In this document: positions 28,524-37,260 of the stretch, piece by piece
Layout: each line of letters starts with the position of its first letter
Numbering within the stretch: the first letter of the stretch is position 1
DNA from: Testudinibacter aquarius
GTDB lineage: Bacteria; Pseudomonadota; Gammaproteobacteria; Enterobacterales; Pasteurellaceae
DNA length: 64,000 nt
NCBI RefSeq assembly: GCF_004342725.1
Contig: NZ_SMCP01000007.1
Span: forward strand, 86,301 to 150,300
Reading direction: 5' to 3'
Translations under genes and position numbers: made by a program
The notes under the pieces: generated by a model
Database searches by the model: none
What the model saw: the letters and a program-made list of their open reading frames with translations, nothing else
What the model was told of the DNA's origin: nothing

Positions 28524-30557
28524 ATGCTTTTCCGTTTAACCCCCTGCGCTCTTGTCGTCAGTGGTTGCTTTTTCGCCTTAAACAGTCCATCGCTTTTTGC
28601 CGCTGTCTCTACAACAGAACAGCAGCTGGACGAGATTATCGTTTCTGGTGAAAAAACCGAGCGATCAAAGTTTGAAACCAGTGCCAGCCTAGATGTCGTC
28701 ACTGTCAAAGCGTTGCAGCAAGCTGGAGAAATCACCTCTACCACGGATCTGCTAAAGCAAACAGTGAATATTTTAGATACTGGCTTGGGTAATGATTTGC
28801 CGACAGTGCGAGGAGTGGATGGCTCGGGACCCGCAACCGGGGCTACGGCATTTTTTGCCGGAACTCGTCCTCGTTTAAATATGTCGATTGACGGACGCAC
28901 CTCAACCTACGGAGAGTTGGCGCATGGCGTAAAATCACTGTGGGATATGAAACAGGTTGAGATCTACCGTGGTACACAAAGTTATGCGCAGGGACGTAAT
29001 GCGATTGCCGGGGCGGTGGTGATGACCTCAAATGATCCAAGCCATGAATGGGAAGGGGCTGCAAAGTTGAATATCGGCAGCCAAGATAACCGACAAACGG
29101 CTGTGATGATTTCAGGACCGTTAATTGCCGATGAACTTGCCTTCCGGTTAAGCGTTGACCAACAACAACGAAAAAGCTTTGTTAATTTAATTTCTTACGA
29201 ACCGGTCGGCAATCCACGTTGGTTCAAAACCACCACCGCCAGAGCCAAATTGCTATGGACTCCGTCAGCCTTTCCGGATTTTTATAGCCGTTTAACCTTT
29301 AACCATATTGATTCCAGAATCCCGCAAAATGAAGCCGGTAATCAGCCGCTCGTAACTGCGCGGTTCACACCGCAGCGCCCGGTAATCAAAACCGGTTCAA
29401 CCAGCAGCATTTGGGATATTGGTTGGCAAGCGTCTGAGAACTGGAAATTTGAAAATAAACTGGTTTATTCAAGTTATGACAGCCGCCGTTTAACTCTGCC
29501 GGCACCCGCCGGTGCACCAGCCACCATAGACGGTAAAGAGCTGCAAATCGAACCGGTGGCAAAATTCAAAACATCAGATGATCAGTATTCCGGATTATTT
29601 GGTTTATTCTATTTTAATGCCAAACAAGATGAAACGGTTGATATTCGCACTTTCCATAATGTATTCAAAGATAAAACTAAAACGAAAGCCGTATTTGCGG
29701 AAATGACCTTTGCGCCGGATGAGCAATTTGATATTACATTGTCGGCGCGTTATGAGCAGGAGGGTCACCAACGTCATGGCGGTAGTGCGTTATTTAATAT
29801 CAATAGGGATAAAAAATATCATGTTTTCTTGCCAAAAATGGATTTAGGCTGGAATGTGACTGATAAGCAGCGCTTAGGCTTGAAAGTCGGGCGTGGCTAT
29901 AACCCGGGTGGTGCCGGGGTAACTTTTGCCAATCCGTTTACCGGTTATGAATATGAAGCGGAATATGTTTGGAATTACGAGCTTTACCATCGCTGGAATA
30001 GCCCGAATAATGATTTTTCTTTAAGCAGCAATCTTTTCTACAATGATTACAAAGATATGCAGTTGCCTTATTATTTATCTGCAGATTCGGTGGTGATTCG
30101 TAATGCTGATAAAGTGATCACCTACGGTATGGAAACAAATGCCGATTGGCAAGTTACCGCTAATTTAAACCTCCATGCCGCCGTTGGTTTGTTGAAAACC
30201 AAGATTAAAAAATATCCTGACAGTGGTATTCAAGGCAATAAATTGAGCCGTTCCCCAAGTTACACCATCAAGCTTGGCGGGCGTTACCATTTCCTGCAAC
30301 ATTGGGAATTGGGTGGCGATCTCTATTTTGTCGATCACTACTATTCCGAATTAACCAACAGTTCGGGGCGAAAAATTAAAGGCTATAACCAGACCAATCT
30401 CTATCTGGCATTTAACTTTAAACAGGGACGAGTGATGTTGTATGCCGATAATGTATTTAATGCGCGTAATGATATTTTTATGCCGACAGCGGATAGAGGT
30501 GAGGCATTTAAACTACAACCACGTGTGATCGGTTTATCCACCGAATTGAGATTTTAG
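28524..30557 (+). CDS. TonB-dependent outer-membrane receptor (siderophore-type)
   Basis: A 677-residue outer-membrane receptor with a signal peptide (ending near NSPSLFAA), a TonB box-like LDEIIVSGEK, a plug domain (DLLKQTVNILDTGLG, a VRGVDGSG block, VEIYRGTQSYAQGRNAIAGAV) and a 22-strand-type barrel ending in the terminal Phe (LSTELRF). I chose the ATG at 28524, with GGAGG seven bases upstream, over a TTG at 28494. The next three genes (two ABC half-transporters and an MFS protein) follow at 2 bp, -4 bp and 9 bp, so this is the first gene of an import operon. The ligand is probably a siderophore or related metallophore. Confidence 0.88.
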   Translation: MLFRLTPCALVVSGCFFALNSPSLFAAVSTTEQQLDEIIVSGEKTERSKFETSASLDVVTVKALQQAGEITSTTDLLKQTVNILDTGLGNDLPTVRGVDGSGPATGATAFFAGTRPRLNMSIDGRTSTYGELAHGVKSLWDMKQVEIYRGTQSYAQGRNAIAGAVVMTSNDPSHEWEGAAKLNIGSQDNRQTAVMISGPLIADELAFRLSVDQQQRKSFVNLISYEPVGNPRWFKTTTARAKLLWTPSAFPDFYSRLTFNHIDSRIPQNEAGNQPLVTARFTPQRPVIKTGSTSSIWDIGWQASENWKFENKLVYSSYDSRRLTLPAPAGAPATIDGKELQIEPVAKFKTSDDQYSGLFGLFYFNAKQDETVDIRTFHNVFKDKTKTKAVFAEMTFAPDEQFDITLSARYEQEGHQRHGGSALFNINRDKKYHVFLPKMDLGWNVTDKQRLGLKVGRGYNPGGAGVTFANPFTGYEYEAEYVWNYELYHRWNSPNNDFSLSSNLFYNDYKDMQLPYYLSADSVVIRNADKVITYGMETNADWQVTANLNLHAAVGLLKTKIKKYPDSGIQGNKLSRSPSYTIKLGGRYHFLQHWELGGDLYFVDHYYSELTNSSGRKIKGYNQTNLYLAFNFKQGRVMLYADNVFNARNDIFMPTADRGEAFKLQPRVIGLSTELRF

Positions 30558-30559
30558 CC

Positions 30560-32347
30560 ATGAAGATTGGGGCTACAGAAACACAGCATGCGGCAATTTG
30601 CCGACCGGTTGCCGCTCAATTACGCTGGTCAATGGGATTGGCATCTCTCGCCCAGCTGTTGAAGTTAAGCATTTGGCTGGTAATGATTCAGGTGGTTTAT
30701 CTTGCAGCACACAACAGCGGTTTTCCGTTTGGCTGGCTTTTGCTGTTATTGGGGCAGACGATTGTGTATTACACCTTGAAAATCAAGGCACATGATCAAT
30801 CGCATTATGCTGCTTTTCAACTGGAAAAATTGCTGCGCCAACGTTTATCTCGTAAGATCAGTGAGTTGCCCCTCGGCAAAGTGCGGTCAATCGGCTCTGG
30901 CGCATTAACAAAAGTGTTGTTGGACGATGTGCGTGAACTGCATGTTTTTGTTGCCGACGCACCACCACTAAAAGCGGAAGCCTATACTACACCGATTTTC
31001 GTTTTGGTGGCATTACTGGTGCTGGATTGGCGCTTGGGTTTGATGGTTTTTGGTTTTGCGTTGTTGGTGATGTTGCTGTTGAGAGTGCTGTTTTCACGCG
31101 GAAAATTGTTCCGCCGTCAATATGGCGAAGCCTTGGCAAGTATCAACAGCGCGATTATCGAATATGTGCAGGGGATGAGTACGATCCGCACTTTTGATGC
31201 CGGTAACAGCTCCTACGGGCGTTTTAAAACCGCACTTAACCGTTTTAATGCGGTGATGGTCAGCTGGTTGAAACAGGTCGGCTTTGCCACTCGTTTGGCA
31301 CGTAGTTTGTTTACTCCAATGCCGATGATGATGTTTTTAATTGTTATCGGAGTTTATCTGCATAGCTTAGCACTGCTGTCGTTGTTCAGTTTGTTTGCTT
31401 TTTTGATTTTGGCGGCAGGGTTAATTGAAACCATGCATCCCTATATGGGCTTATTTCATCTGCTGGAAAAATCCAGAGCGGCAATCGAACGAATTAACGA
31501 ACTGGAAAATATGTCAAGCTTGCCAATCAGCCCAAATCCACAAAAGCCAAGCCGCTATGATATTGAATTTGAAAAAGTCAGTTTTAGTTATACAGCACAA
31601 GACCAAGCCGTGCTAAAACAACTGAATTTGAAGATTCCCGAACAGAGTTTTACCGCGATTATCGGTGCTTCCGGCTCAGGAAAAACCACCTTAATCAACT
31701 TGCTGCTGCGTTTTTGGGATGTGAGTTCGGGCAGTATCAAGCTGGGCGGCATTGATATTCGGCAGATTAACCCGCAGGATTTAATGACCCAATGTTCGGT
31801 GGTGTTTCAGGATAATTTTCTGTTTTCTTGTTCGATTGCGGAAAATATCAGCTACGGACTGGATAATGTTGAAGCGCAAGCCATTATTGAAGCGGCGAAA
31901 AAAGCCCATATTCACGATTTTATCATGAGCTTACCGCAGCAATATCAAACGCCGGTCGGCGAACGAGGGCAATTGCTTTCTGGCGGGCAAAAACAGCGCT
32001 TAACCATTGCCAGAGCCTTTTTGCAGAACCGTCCGATTTTAATTTTAGACGAACCGACGGCATTTTCTGATGCTAAAAATGAAGCCAATCTAGTGCAGGT
32101 GTTTAACGAGTTAATGCGTAATAAAACCGTGATTATGATTGCTCACCGATTATCTTCGATAACCTCAGCCGATCAAATCCTATATATGGAACAGGGGAGA
32201 ATCATTGCGCAAGGTAATCATCATGATTTGCTGCAAAGCGCTTCGGCATACCGCACTTTATGGCAAGAATATCAACAAGCTCGCGCTTGGTCACTGCCAG
32301 CACAATCTTCATCTGCCACCATTTCATCAGCTACGGAAAACCTATGA
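30560..32347 (+). CDS. ABC half-transporter (YbtP/IrtA-like, siderophore import type)
   Basis: A 595-residue protein with an exporter-fold membrane domain (about residues 25-310) and a C-terminal ATPase. Motifs are Walker [10 protein letters not shown], signature LSGGQKQRLTIARAF, Walker B ILILDEPTA and H-loop AHRLSS. The residues after Walker B read FSD rather than the usual ALD, a divergent D-loop. It begins two bases after the receptor stop and its stop overlaps the next half-transporter, pointing to a heterodimer. Exporter-fold pairs beside TonB receptors (YbtPQ, IrtAB) work as importers of ferric siderophores; that direction is inferred from context. Confidence 0.82.
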   Translation: MKIGATETQHAAICRPVAAQLRWSMGLASLAQLLKLSIWLVMIQVVYLAAHNSGFPFGWLLLLLGQTIVYYTLKIKAHDQSHYAAFQLEKLLRQRLSRKISELPLGKVRSIGSGALTKVLLDDVRELHVFVADAPPLKAEAYTTPIFVLVALLVLDWRLGLMVFGFALLVMLLLRVLFSRGKLFRRQYGEALASINSAIIEYVQGMSTIRTFDAGNSSYGRFKTALNRFNAVMVSWLKQVGFATRLARSLFTPMPMMMFLIVIGVYLHSLALLSLFSLFAFLILAAGLIETMHPYMGLFHLLEKSRAAIERINELENMSSLPISPNPQKPSRYDIEFEKVSFSYTAQDQAVLKQLNLKIPEQSFTAIIGASGSGKTTLINLLLRFWDVSSGSIKLGGIDIRQINPQDLMTQCSVVFQDNFLFSCSIAENISYGLDNVEAQAIIEAAKKAHIHDFIMSLPQQYQTPVGERGQLLSGGQKQRLTIARAFLQNRPILILDEPTAFSDAKNEANLVQVFNELMRNKTVIMIAHRLSSITSADQILYMEQGRIIAQGNHHDLLQSASAYRTLWQEYQQARAWSLPAQSSSATISSATENL

Positions 32348-34125
32348 CGCTGCAAACTTATTTTAATCAAGCTACACAACACACCAAAGGACTGTATTTA
32401 ACCTATAGCCATTTGTTACAGATGGCTGGCGGTCAAAAAAGAAAATTAACGAGTTGTTTAATCTTGTCAGCGCTGTCGGCGGCAGTTTTCGGTATCAGTA
32501 TTGCGCTGCTATATCCGTTATTTAGTGCGATGGAGCGCAATAATACGCCTCAAATTCAATTTTATACCGCTGTGGTGTTGCTGTTATTAGTCTTAAGCAT
32601 CGGTTTAAGAATGGTCGCCGACGGCTATGATACCAAAGGCTATGCCAACTTGGCGGTGTATCAGTTGCGTTCGTTGTTGGGCGATAAATTGCGCAAAGTG
32701 CCACTGGCGATCTTAAGTAGTTTTCGTTCGGGGGAGTTGAATTCGGTGTTGGTGCAAAGCGTGAATGAAGCCGCAGCCTATGCTTTCACCCTAATGACCA
32801 CGATTATTTATGCCATCACGATCCCACTGGCGACCGCACTTGCTTTGCTGTTTTTCGACTGGCGCTTCGGTATGGTGATTTTGATCGTTTTTCCGCTGAC
32901 GATTCCACTGTATTTATGGCGGCGCAAGGCATTTCGACGTGGTTTCAGCATTCTGGCGGAAGCCAACGAACGTTTAAAAGGCGAAGCGGTGGAGTTTATT
33001 CAGGGGTTAGAGGTGTTGAAATCGACCGCACAGCTGCATGATAAAATCAGCCGTTTTGATCAAGTAGCGCAAGATGTGGCCGTGATCCAGCGAATCGGCA
33101 CCCAAAAAGGCGAAATTCCCAATTTAATTATTACTGCAACCGTGCAAATCAGCCTGTTGATTATTCTGATTTTCGGTTTGATTTGGAGCGGCAACGGTAC
33201 AGCCAGTTGGTTGTTGTTGGCAACGGTGATGGTGATGATCGCCAGAGCCGCCGATGTGCTGAATTTTTTTGTACAAATGACCTCGCTGCTAGAAATTTTT
33301 GTCATTAGTTGTGAAAAACTAGATGCGATTATGCAGCTGCCGGAACTCGAAGAGAGTGAAAGTGCGGTGCTGCCGGACAACCATAATATTGTTTATCACA
33401 ATGTCAGTTTTACCTATCCGAATCAGCCGGAAAAGGTGTTGAAAAATATCAACTTGCAGATTGCGCCAAATAGTTTCAATGCCTTTGTCGGTACCAGCGG
33501 TTGCGGCAAAACCACCTTGCTGCGGCTGTTACTGCGCTATGCTGATCCCGATAGCGGCACGATTAGCATTGGCGGTGTCGATATTCGTCAATTAAGCCAG
33601 GCACAATTGATGAGTATGATTTCAGTGGTGTTTCAAGATGTGTATCTGTTTCAGGATACGATTCTCAATAATATCCGCATGGCAAAACCTGATGCCGACG
33701 ATGAAACGGTGATTGCGGCGGCTAAACAGGCGCAATGTCATGATTTTATCCAATGTTTACCACTGGCATATCAAACACCGATAGCCGATATCGGCAGCAA
33801 TTTGTCCGGTGGCGAAAAACAGCGTTTGGCGATTGCAAGGGCAATTTTGAAAGATGCACCGATTCTGATTTTGGATGAACCGACAGCGGCATTGGATACG
33901 CACAATGAATTGGCAGTACAAAAAGCACTGGATAAATTAGTGAAAAACAGAACCATTTTGGTGATTGCCCACCGCTTATCCACCGTAGTTGGCGCACACC
34001 AAATTTGCGTCTTGCATAACGGACACATCAGCGAGCAGGGAACGCATTCGCAATTATTACAAATCAACGGGCGCTATGCAGAGTTTTGGCGTTATCAACA
34101 ACAGGCTGAAACGACAATAGATTGA
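32344..34125 (+). CDS. ABC half-transporter (YbtQ/IrtB-like), partner subunit
   Basis: A 593-residue exporter-fold permease/ATPase. Motifs are Walker A GTSGCGKTT, signature LSGGEKQRLAIARAI, Walker B ILILDEPTAALD with a canonical D-loop, and AHRLST. I start it at the ATG at 32344, which overlaps the upstream stop (ATGA), rather than at an in-frame ATG 84 bp earlier inside the previous gene. Paired with the upstream subunit it would form one degenerate and one canonical D-loop, as in asymmetric ABC heterodimers. Confidence 0.82.
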   Translation: MTLQTYFNQATQHTKGLYLTYSHLLQMAGGQKRKLTSCLILSALSAAVFGISIALLYPLFSAMERNNTPQIQFYTAVVLLLLVLSIGLRMVADGYDTKGYANLAVYQLRSLLGDKLRKVPLAILSSFRSGELNSVLVQSVNEAAAYAFTLMTTIIYAITIPLATALALLFFDWRFGMVILIVFPLTIPLYLWRRKAFRRGFSILAEANERLKGEAVEFIQGLEVLKSTAQLHDKISRFDQVAQDVAVIQRIGTQKGEIPNLIITATVQISLLIILIFGLIWSGNGTASWLLLATVMVMIARAADVLNFFVQMTSLLEIFVISCEKLDAIMQLPELEESESAVLPDNHNIVYHNVSFTYPNQPEKVLKNINLQIAPNSFNAFVGTSGCGKTTLLRLLLRYADPDSGTISIGGVDIRQLSQAQLMSMISVVFQDVYLFQDTILNNIRMAKPDADDETVIAAAKQAQCHDFIQCLPLAYQTPIADIGSNLSGGEKQRLAIARAILKDAPILILDEPTAALDTHNELAVQKALDKLVKNRTILVIAHRLSTVVGAHQICVLHNGHISEQGTHSQLLQINGRYAEFWRYQQQAETTID

Positions 34126-34134
34126 GCGTAAGTA

Positions 34135-35352
34135 ATGGAAAAGCGAACCTTAACGTTGCAGGATTGGGCACTTTTGATCAGTAGTGCCACCTTTAAAACC
34201 AGTATTATCGGTTTTTATCTGATCGCCTTGATTACCATGTTGAAAGAGCAGGGCTTTACGCTTAATCAATTAAGTTGGATTTATATGCTGGCAGGTATTG
34301 AAGCCGCCGCTTGTATTATTTCGCCGCTAATCGAACGTTTTTCATTTAAACGTTTCGGGCATTTTAAAAGCTGGCTGTTTCTGTCTAATCTCGTGATGTT
34401 AGTGAGTTTTATCAGTTTATATTTTATCCAACCGCAACAACATTTCATCGCACTATTGTTGCTATGTGCGGTATTTAGCTTGATGAGTCTGTTTTTTAGC
34501 TGCGCGACATTAGGTTTAACTTGTTCGTTATTGCCGTTCAAAAAACGTGGCTATGGTGGCGCAATTCAAGTTGGTGGTGCTCGAGTCGGAAAAATGATCG
34601 GCGGCGGACTGGCGCTGTATCTGTATCAACATTTTGGTTGGTATTCGGCGATCAGTTTGATGGTGCTGCTGTCACTGTTGCTCGGTTTACAGCTACTATT
34701 TTATACCGAAGTTGCAGCAAGCGGCGAGCAGGCAGAAAAAGTGCGGTTGGGTTTTCTATTTAAACGTTTTATTGATTTTTGGCAGCGACCAAATGTTGGT
34801 TATCATTGGTTAATATTGCTGTTTTTTTCCTGTATTCCCAGCGCGTTAGTGGCGACCACGTTTATTCCACGACTGAATGAATTAGGCTGGCAGGCACAAA
34901 ACATCGGCTTGCTGTTGGCAATTATTATTCCGTTGATCTGCATTGCTGTTTTACCGTTATCCGGCTATTTTTTACAAAAGTATCAACGTTTTCAGGTCAT
35001 CAATACCATTTTACTGATACAAATTTTGCTGGTTGCTACGTTCTGTTTTAGCGAGCAACTGATCCGTCTTGATCAATATTTAATTATCTTGCCGATTGTA
35101 CTACTTAGTGTGGCATACAGTTTTATGCTACCGATTATCCTGACAATGTTGATGGATAAAGCGGATTCCAAACTGGCAACGCTAGACACCTCACTACAAT
35201 ATACCATCGTATTATTAGGCGCTTATCTGGCGAGTTTTAGCGCGCTGCGGATCGTCAGCTTCGGTGGCTACACCAGTGTTTACCTGCTTGCCACCGGGTT
35301 TACGGTACTGATTTGGTTAATGGTATGGTTTAAAAGATCGGCGTATGCTTAG
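34135..35352 (+). CDS. MFS transporter (YbtX-like)
   Basis: A 405-residue major facilitator protein with twelve predicted helices. In the second half of the N-terminal bundle there is a GYGGAIQVGGARVGKMIGGG block, comparable to the motif C region. It starts nine bases after the ABC pair and ends the operon. The yersiniabactin locus has an MFS gene (ybtX) in the same place after ybtPQ; AmpG-like permeases are more distant relatives. Its role may be inner-membrane uptake or recycling of the siderophore. Confidence 0.78.
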   Translation: MEKRTLTLQDWALLISSATFKTSIIGFYLIALITMLKEQGFTLNQLSWIYMLAGIEAAACIISPLIERFSFKRFGHFKSWLFLSNLVMLVSFISLYFIQPQQHFIALLLLCAVFSLMSLFFSCATLGLTCSLLPFKKRGYGGAIQVGGARVGKMIGGGLALYLYQHFGWYSAISLMVLLSLLLGLQLLFYTEVAASGEQAEKVRLGFLFKRFIDFWQRPNVGYHWLILLFFSCIPSALVATTFIPRLNELGWQAQNIGLLLAIIIPLICIAVLPLSGYFLQKYQRFQVINTILLIQILLVATFCFSEQLIRLDQYLIILPIVLLSVAYSFMLPIILTMLMDKADSKLATLDTSLQYTIVLLGAYLASFSALRIVSFGGYTSVYLLATGFTVLIWLMVWFKRSAYA

Positions 35353-35425
35353 TGAGACTTGAAAGCGCGGTTTTGCGGTATGTGTTGTTTGATTATTGTA
35401 CTTTGCTTGCATTTCAGTTTAAAAA

Positions 35426-35605
35426 TTGCTTTACTTAGCTATTACACATTTCCATGCGGAGCAAGCAGGAAAACTGCCAGCTTATCATACCGATCCCTTT
35501 GATCGAATGCTGATAGCGCAAGCACAAGCTGAAGGTTTAATTTTTATTACTGCTGACGAAAAAATTCCACAATACGGAATTCAATTACTAAACCCTGCTG
35601 CCTGA
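35426..35605 (+). pseudogene. VapC-like PIN-domain toxin remnant (C-terminal part)
   Basis: A 59-residue open frame with no start codon. It reads LPAYHTDPFDRMLIAQAQAE followed by GLIFITADEKIPQYG, the C-terminal signature of PIN-domain toxins of type II toxin-antitoxin pairs. It is preceded by a stop and lacks the N-terminal catalytic Asp part and any antitoxin gene. It is decayed. Confidence 0.75.
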
Positions 35606-35645
35606 TAAAAAATACAAAGTGCGGTCAATTTTGAGCTGCACTTTG
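35606..35645 (-). terminator. Terminator of the Ftr1/P19 operon
   Basis: CAAAGTGC and GCACTTTG pair (with inner TCA/TGA); the minus-strand stem is followed by TATTTTTTA. It includes one uptake signal. Confidence 0.75.
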
Positions 35646-35653
35646 CCTAATTG

Positions 35654-35992
35654 TTATTTTCCTAAGGTTTCAATATACGCCGCCAGATTTTGGATATCCT
35701 GTTCAGTTAAACGGGCTTTCACTGTGTTGCCGCCGCCGTCGATTTCGCCGTTTTTGCGTTTGTGCAGTGCGCTGACAATCTCTGTTGCAGGCAGTCCGGC
35801 GATGATGGCGGAGCTGTTGAGCGCCTGTTTATCAGCATTGCGACCATGACACATTGCGCACAGTTGTTGATATTGGCGTTTGCCTTTGGCGATGTCGGCA
35901 TCGGTAAGCGCAACCGCACTTTGCACTGTCAATAAGGCAACTATAAATGAACATAACTGTGTAAAAGTAAACCGCATTTTGGCAATCCTCAT
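35654..35992 (-). CDS. Small periplasmic c-type cytochrome of the iron operon
   Basis: A 112-residue protein with a signal peptide (ending SAVA) and one haem-attachment site CAMCH near residue 43. The class I cytochrome C-terminal helix (LTEQDIQNLAAYIETLGK) is present. No methionine occurs after CAMCH, so the usual distal Met ligand is absent. I use the ATG at 35992; a TTG at 35995 and an ATG at 35977 are alternatives. It is the last gene of the operon, downstream of the TlpA-like thioredoxin. It probably carries electrons for iron reduction or oxidation linked to Ftr1 (inference). Confidence 0.8.
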   Translation of the reverse strand: MRIAKMRFTFTQLCSFIVALLTVQSAVALTDADIAKGKRQYQQLCAMCHGRNADKQALNSSAIIAGLPATEIVSALHKRKNGEIDGGGNTVKARLTEQDIQNLAAYIETLGK

Positions 35993-36031
35993 CAAAATGA
36001 ATCCTATAACATCAAGTCTTATTTTGCTATT

Positions 36032-36511
36032 TTAGTTTTTAAACAGCGCACTAACCCGTTCGTGATCAAATCCTTCCATGCGTTGTTGCAATACGCCGTT
36101 GGTAGCGATCAGAAAGGATGTTGGGGTGCCGACAACTTGATAGCGTTCAGCAGTAATCCCTAGTTGATCTTTCACAACGGGCAATGTAATGCCATGCTGT
36201 TTAGCAACAGCGGCAGTGTCGGCATCTTTACCGTCGATATTGATCGCCAAAAAATCCAGTTTATCCGGTTGTTCTTGCTGCAAGTGCTGTAATGCTAGCA
36301 TTTCAGCAATGCAACCACCGCAGCTTTCTGACCAAAAGGTGATAAACAACGGCTTTTGCTTGATCACATTTTCTAGTTTCACGGTTTCTCCATTGAGACT
36401 GAATGTTGCGAGCTCCGGTGCAGGTTTGCCGAGCGTTGCCGATTGTGGTTCGCAGGCGCTTAATAATAGACATGCCAAACTGAAGGTAAGCGTTTTGAGT
36501 AGTGATTTCAT
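36032..36511 (-). CDS. TlpA-like thioredoxin lipoprotein
   Basis: A 159-residue thioredoxin-fold protein with a lipoprotein signal (LACLLLSACEP, lipobox LSAC). The redox site is SESCGGCIAEM, a CGGC motif near residues 64-67, with cis-Pro in VVGTPTSF. It would act in the periplasm on thiols of the neighbouring DUF2318 protein or on apocytochrome. Equivalent thioredoxins end the Campylobacter P19 operon. It lies 9 bp after the ATPase gene. Confidence 0.87.
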   Translation of the reverse strand: MKSLLKTLTFSLACLLLSACEPQSATLGKPAPELATFSLNGETVKLENVIKQKPLFITFWSESCGGCIAEMLALQHLQQEQPDKLDFLAINIDGKDADTAAVAKQHGITLPVVKDQLGITAERYQVVGTPTSFLIATNGVLQQRMEGFDHERVSALFKN

Positions 36512-36520
36512 AAATTGCCT

Positions 36521-37204
36521 TTAATGTTGCTTTATGTGTTGTTCTTCGTGTAAAAATTTGCCGTGTTGCAGGAAAATAGTGCGGTGTGCCAGCTTGCCCA
36601 ATTCCGGATTGTGGGTGACCATCACAATCGTGCGTCCTTGTTGATTCAACTCAGTCAACAGCTGCAAAATTAAGCGCTCGTTAGTTTCGTCCAAGTTACC
36701 GGTCGGTTCATCGGCAAAAATTACCGGCGGACGGTTGACCAAAGCACGTGCGATACAAACCCGTTGCTGCTCGCCGCCGGAGAGTTGGCTGGGCAGATGG
36801 TTGATTCGATGCGCTAAGCCGACTTGATTCAGCACCGCTGTTGCCGATGGTTCATCGGTGACGCTGTGATAGTGTTGCGCCAACATTACATTTTCAAGTG
36901 CGGTCAGATAGGGAATTAAATGAAACTGCTGAAACACCAAACCGATTTTTTCGGCACGGAAACGTTGGCGTTGCTCTTCGTTCAGCTGAGCGGCATCAAC
37001 ACCATCGAGAATCACCTTGCCGTCACTGGCAGTGTCTAAACAGGTGAGAATATTCATCAAGGTGGTTTTGCCGGAACCGGACGCACCCATAATTGCTACG
37101 AATTCACCGGCGGCAATTCGAATATTAATATCGTCAAGTGCGGTCACTTGTCCGAAGCGTTTGACTAAATGTCGGGTTTCAATCACCCAATTTTCCTTGT
37201 TCAT
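36521..37204 (-). CDS. ABC transporter ATP-binding protein (LolD/MacB type)
   Basis: A 227-residue ATPase with Walker [10 protein letters not shown] near residues 40-48, signature [15 protein letters not shown] and Walker [13 protein letters not shown]. It belongs to the family that drives FtsX-type mechanotransmission permeases. Two such permeases are directly upstream, so the three form one complex. Its role in the Ftr1/P19 operon is not defined, but it may power periplasmic conformational work rather than transport. Confidence 0.9.
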   Translation of the reverse strand: MNKENWVIETRHLVKRFGQVTALDDINIRIAAGEFVAIMGASGSGKTTLMNILTCLDTASDGKVILDGVDAAQLNEEQRQRFRAEKIGLVFQQFHLIPYLTALENVMLAQHYHSVTDEPSATAVLNQVGLAHRINHLPSQLSGGEQQRVCIARALVNRPPVIFADEPTGNLDETNERLILQLLTELNQQGRTIVMVTHNPELGKLAHRTIFLQHGKFLHEEQHIKQH

Positions 37205-37215
37205 ACTTTTCCTTG

Positions 37216-37260
37216 TTATTCGCCTTTTAATTATTTGTCTTTCAATTATTCGCCTTTTAA
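37216..37260 (-). repeat. Three tandem 15-bp repeats at the permease/ATPase junction
   Basis: TTATTCGCCTTTTAA occurs at 37216-37230 and 37246-37260, with a diverged copy (TTATTTGTCTTTCAA) between. On the minus strand each unit carries an AAAGGCGAATAA-type end; the first copy supplies the codons for LKGE and the stop of the permease. Confidence 0.85.
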
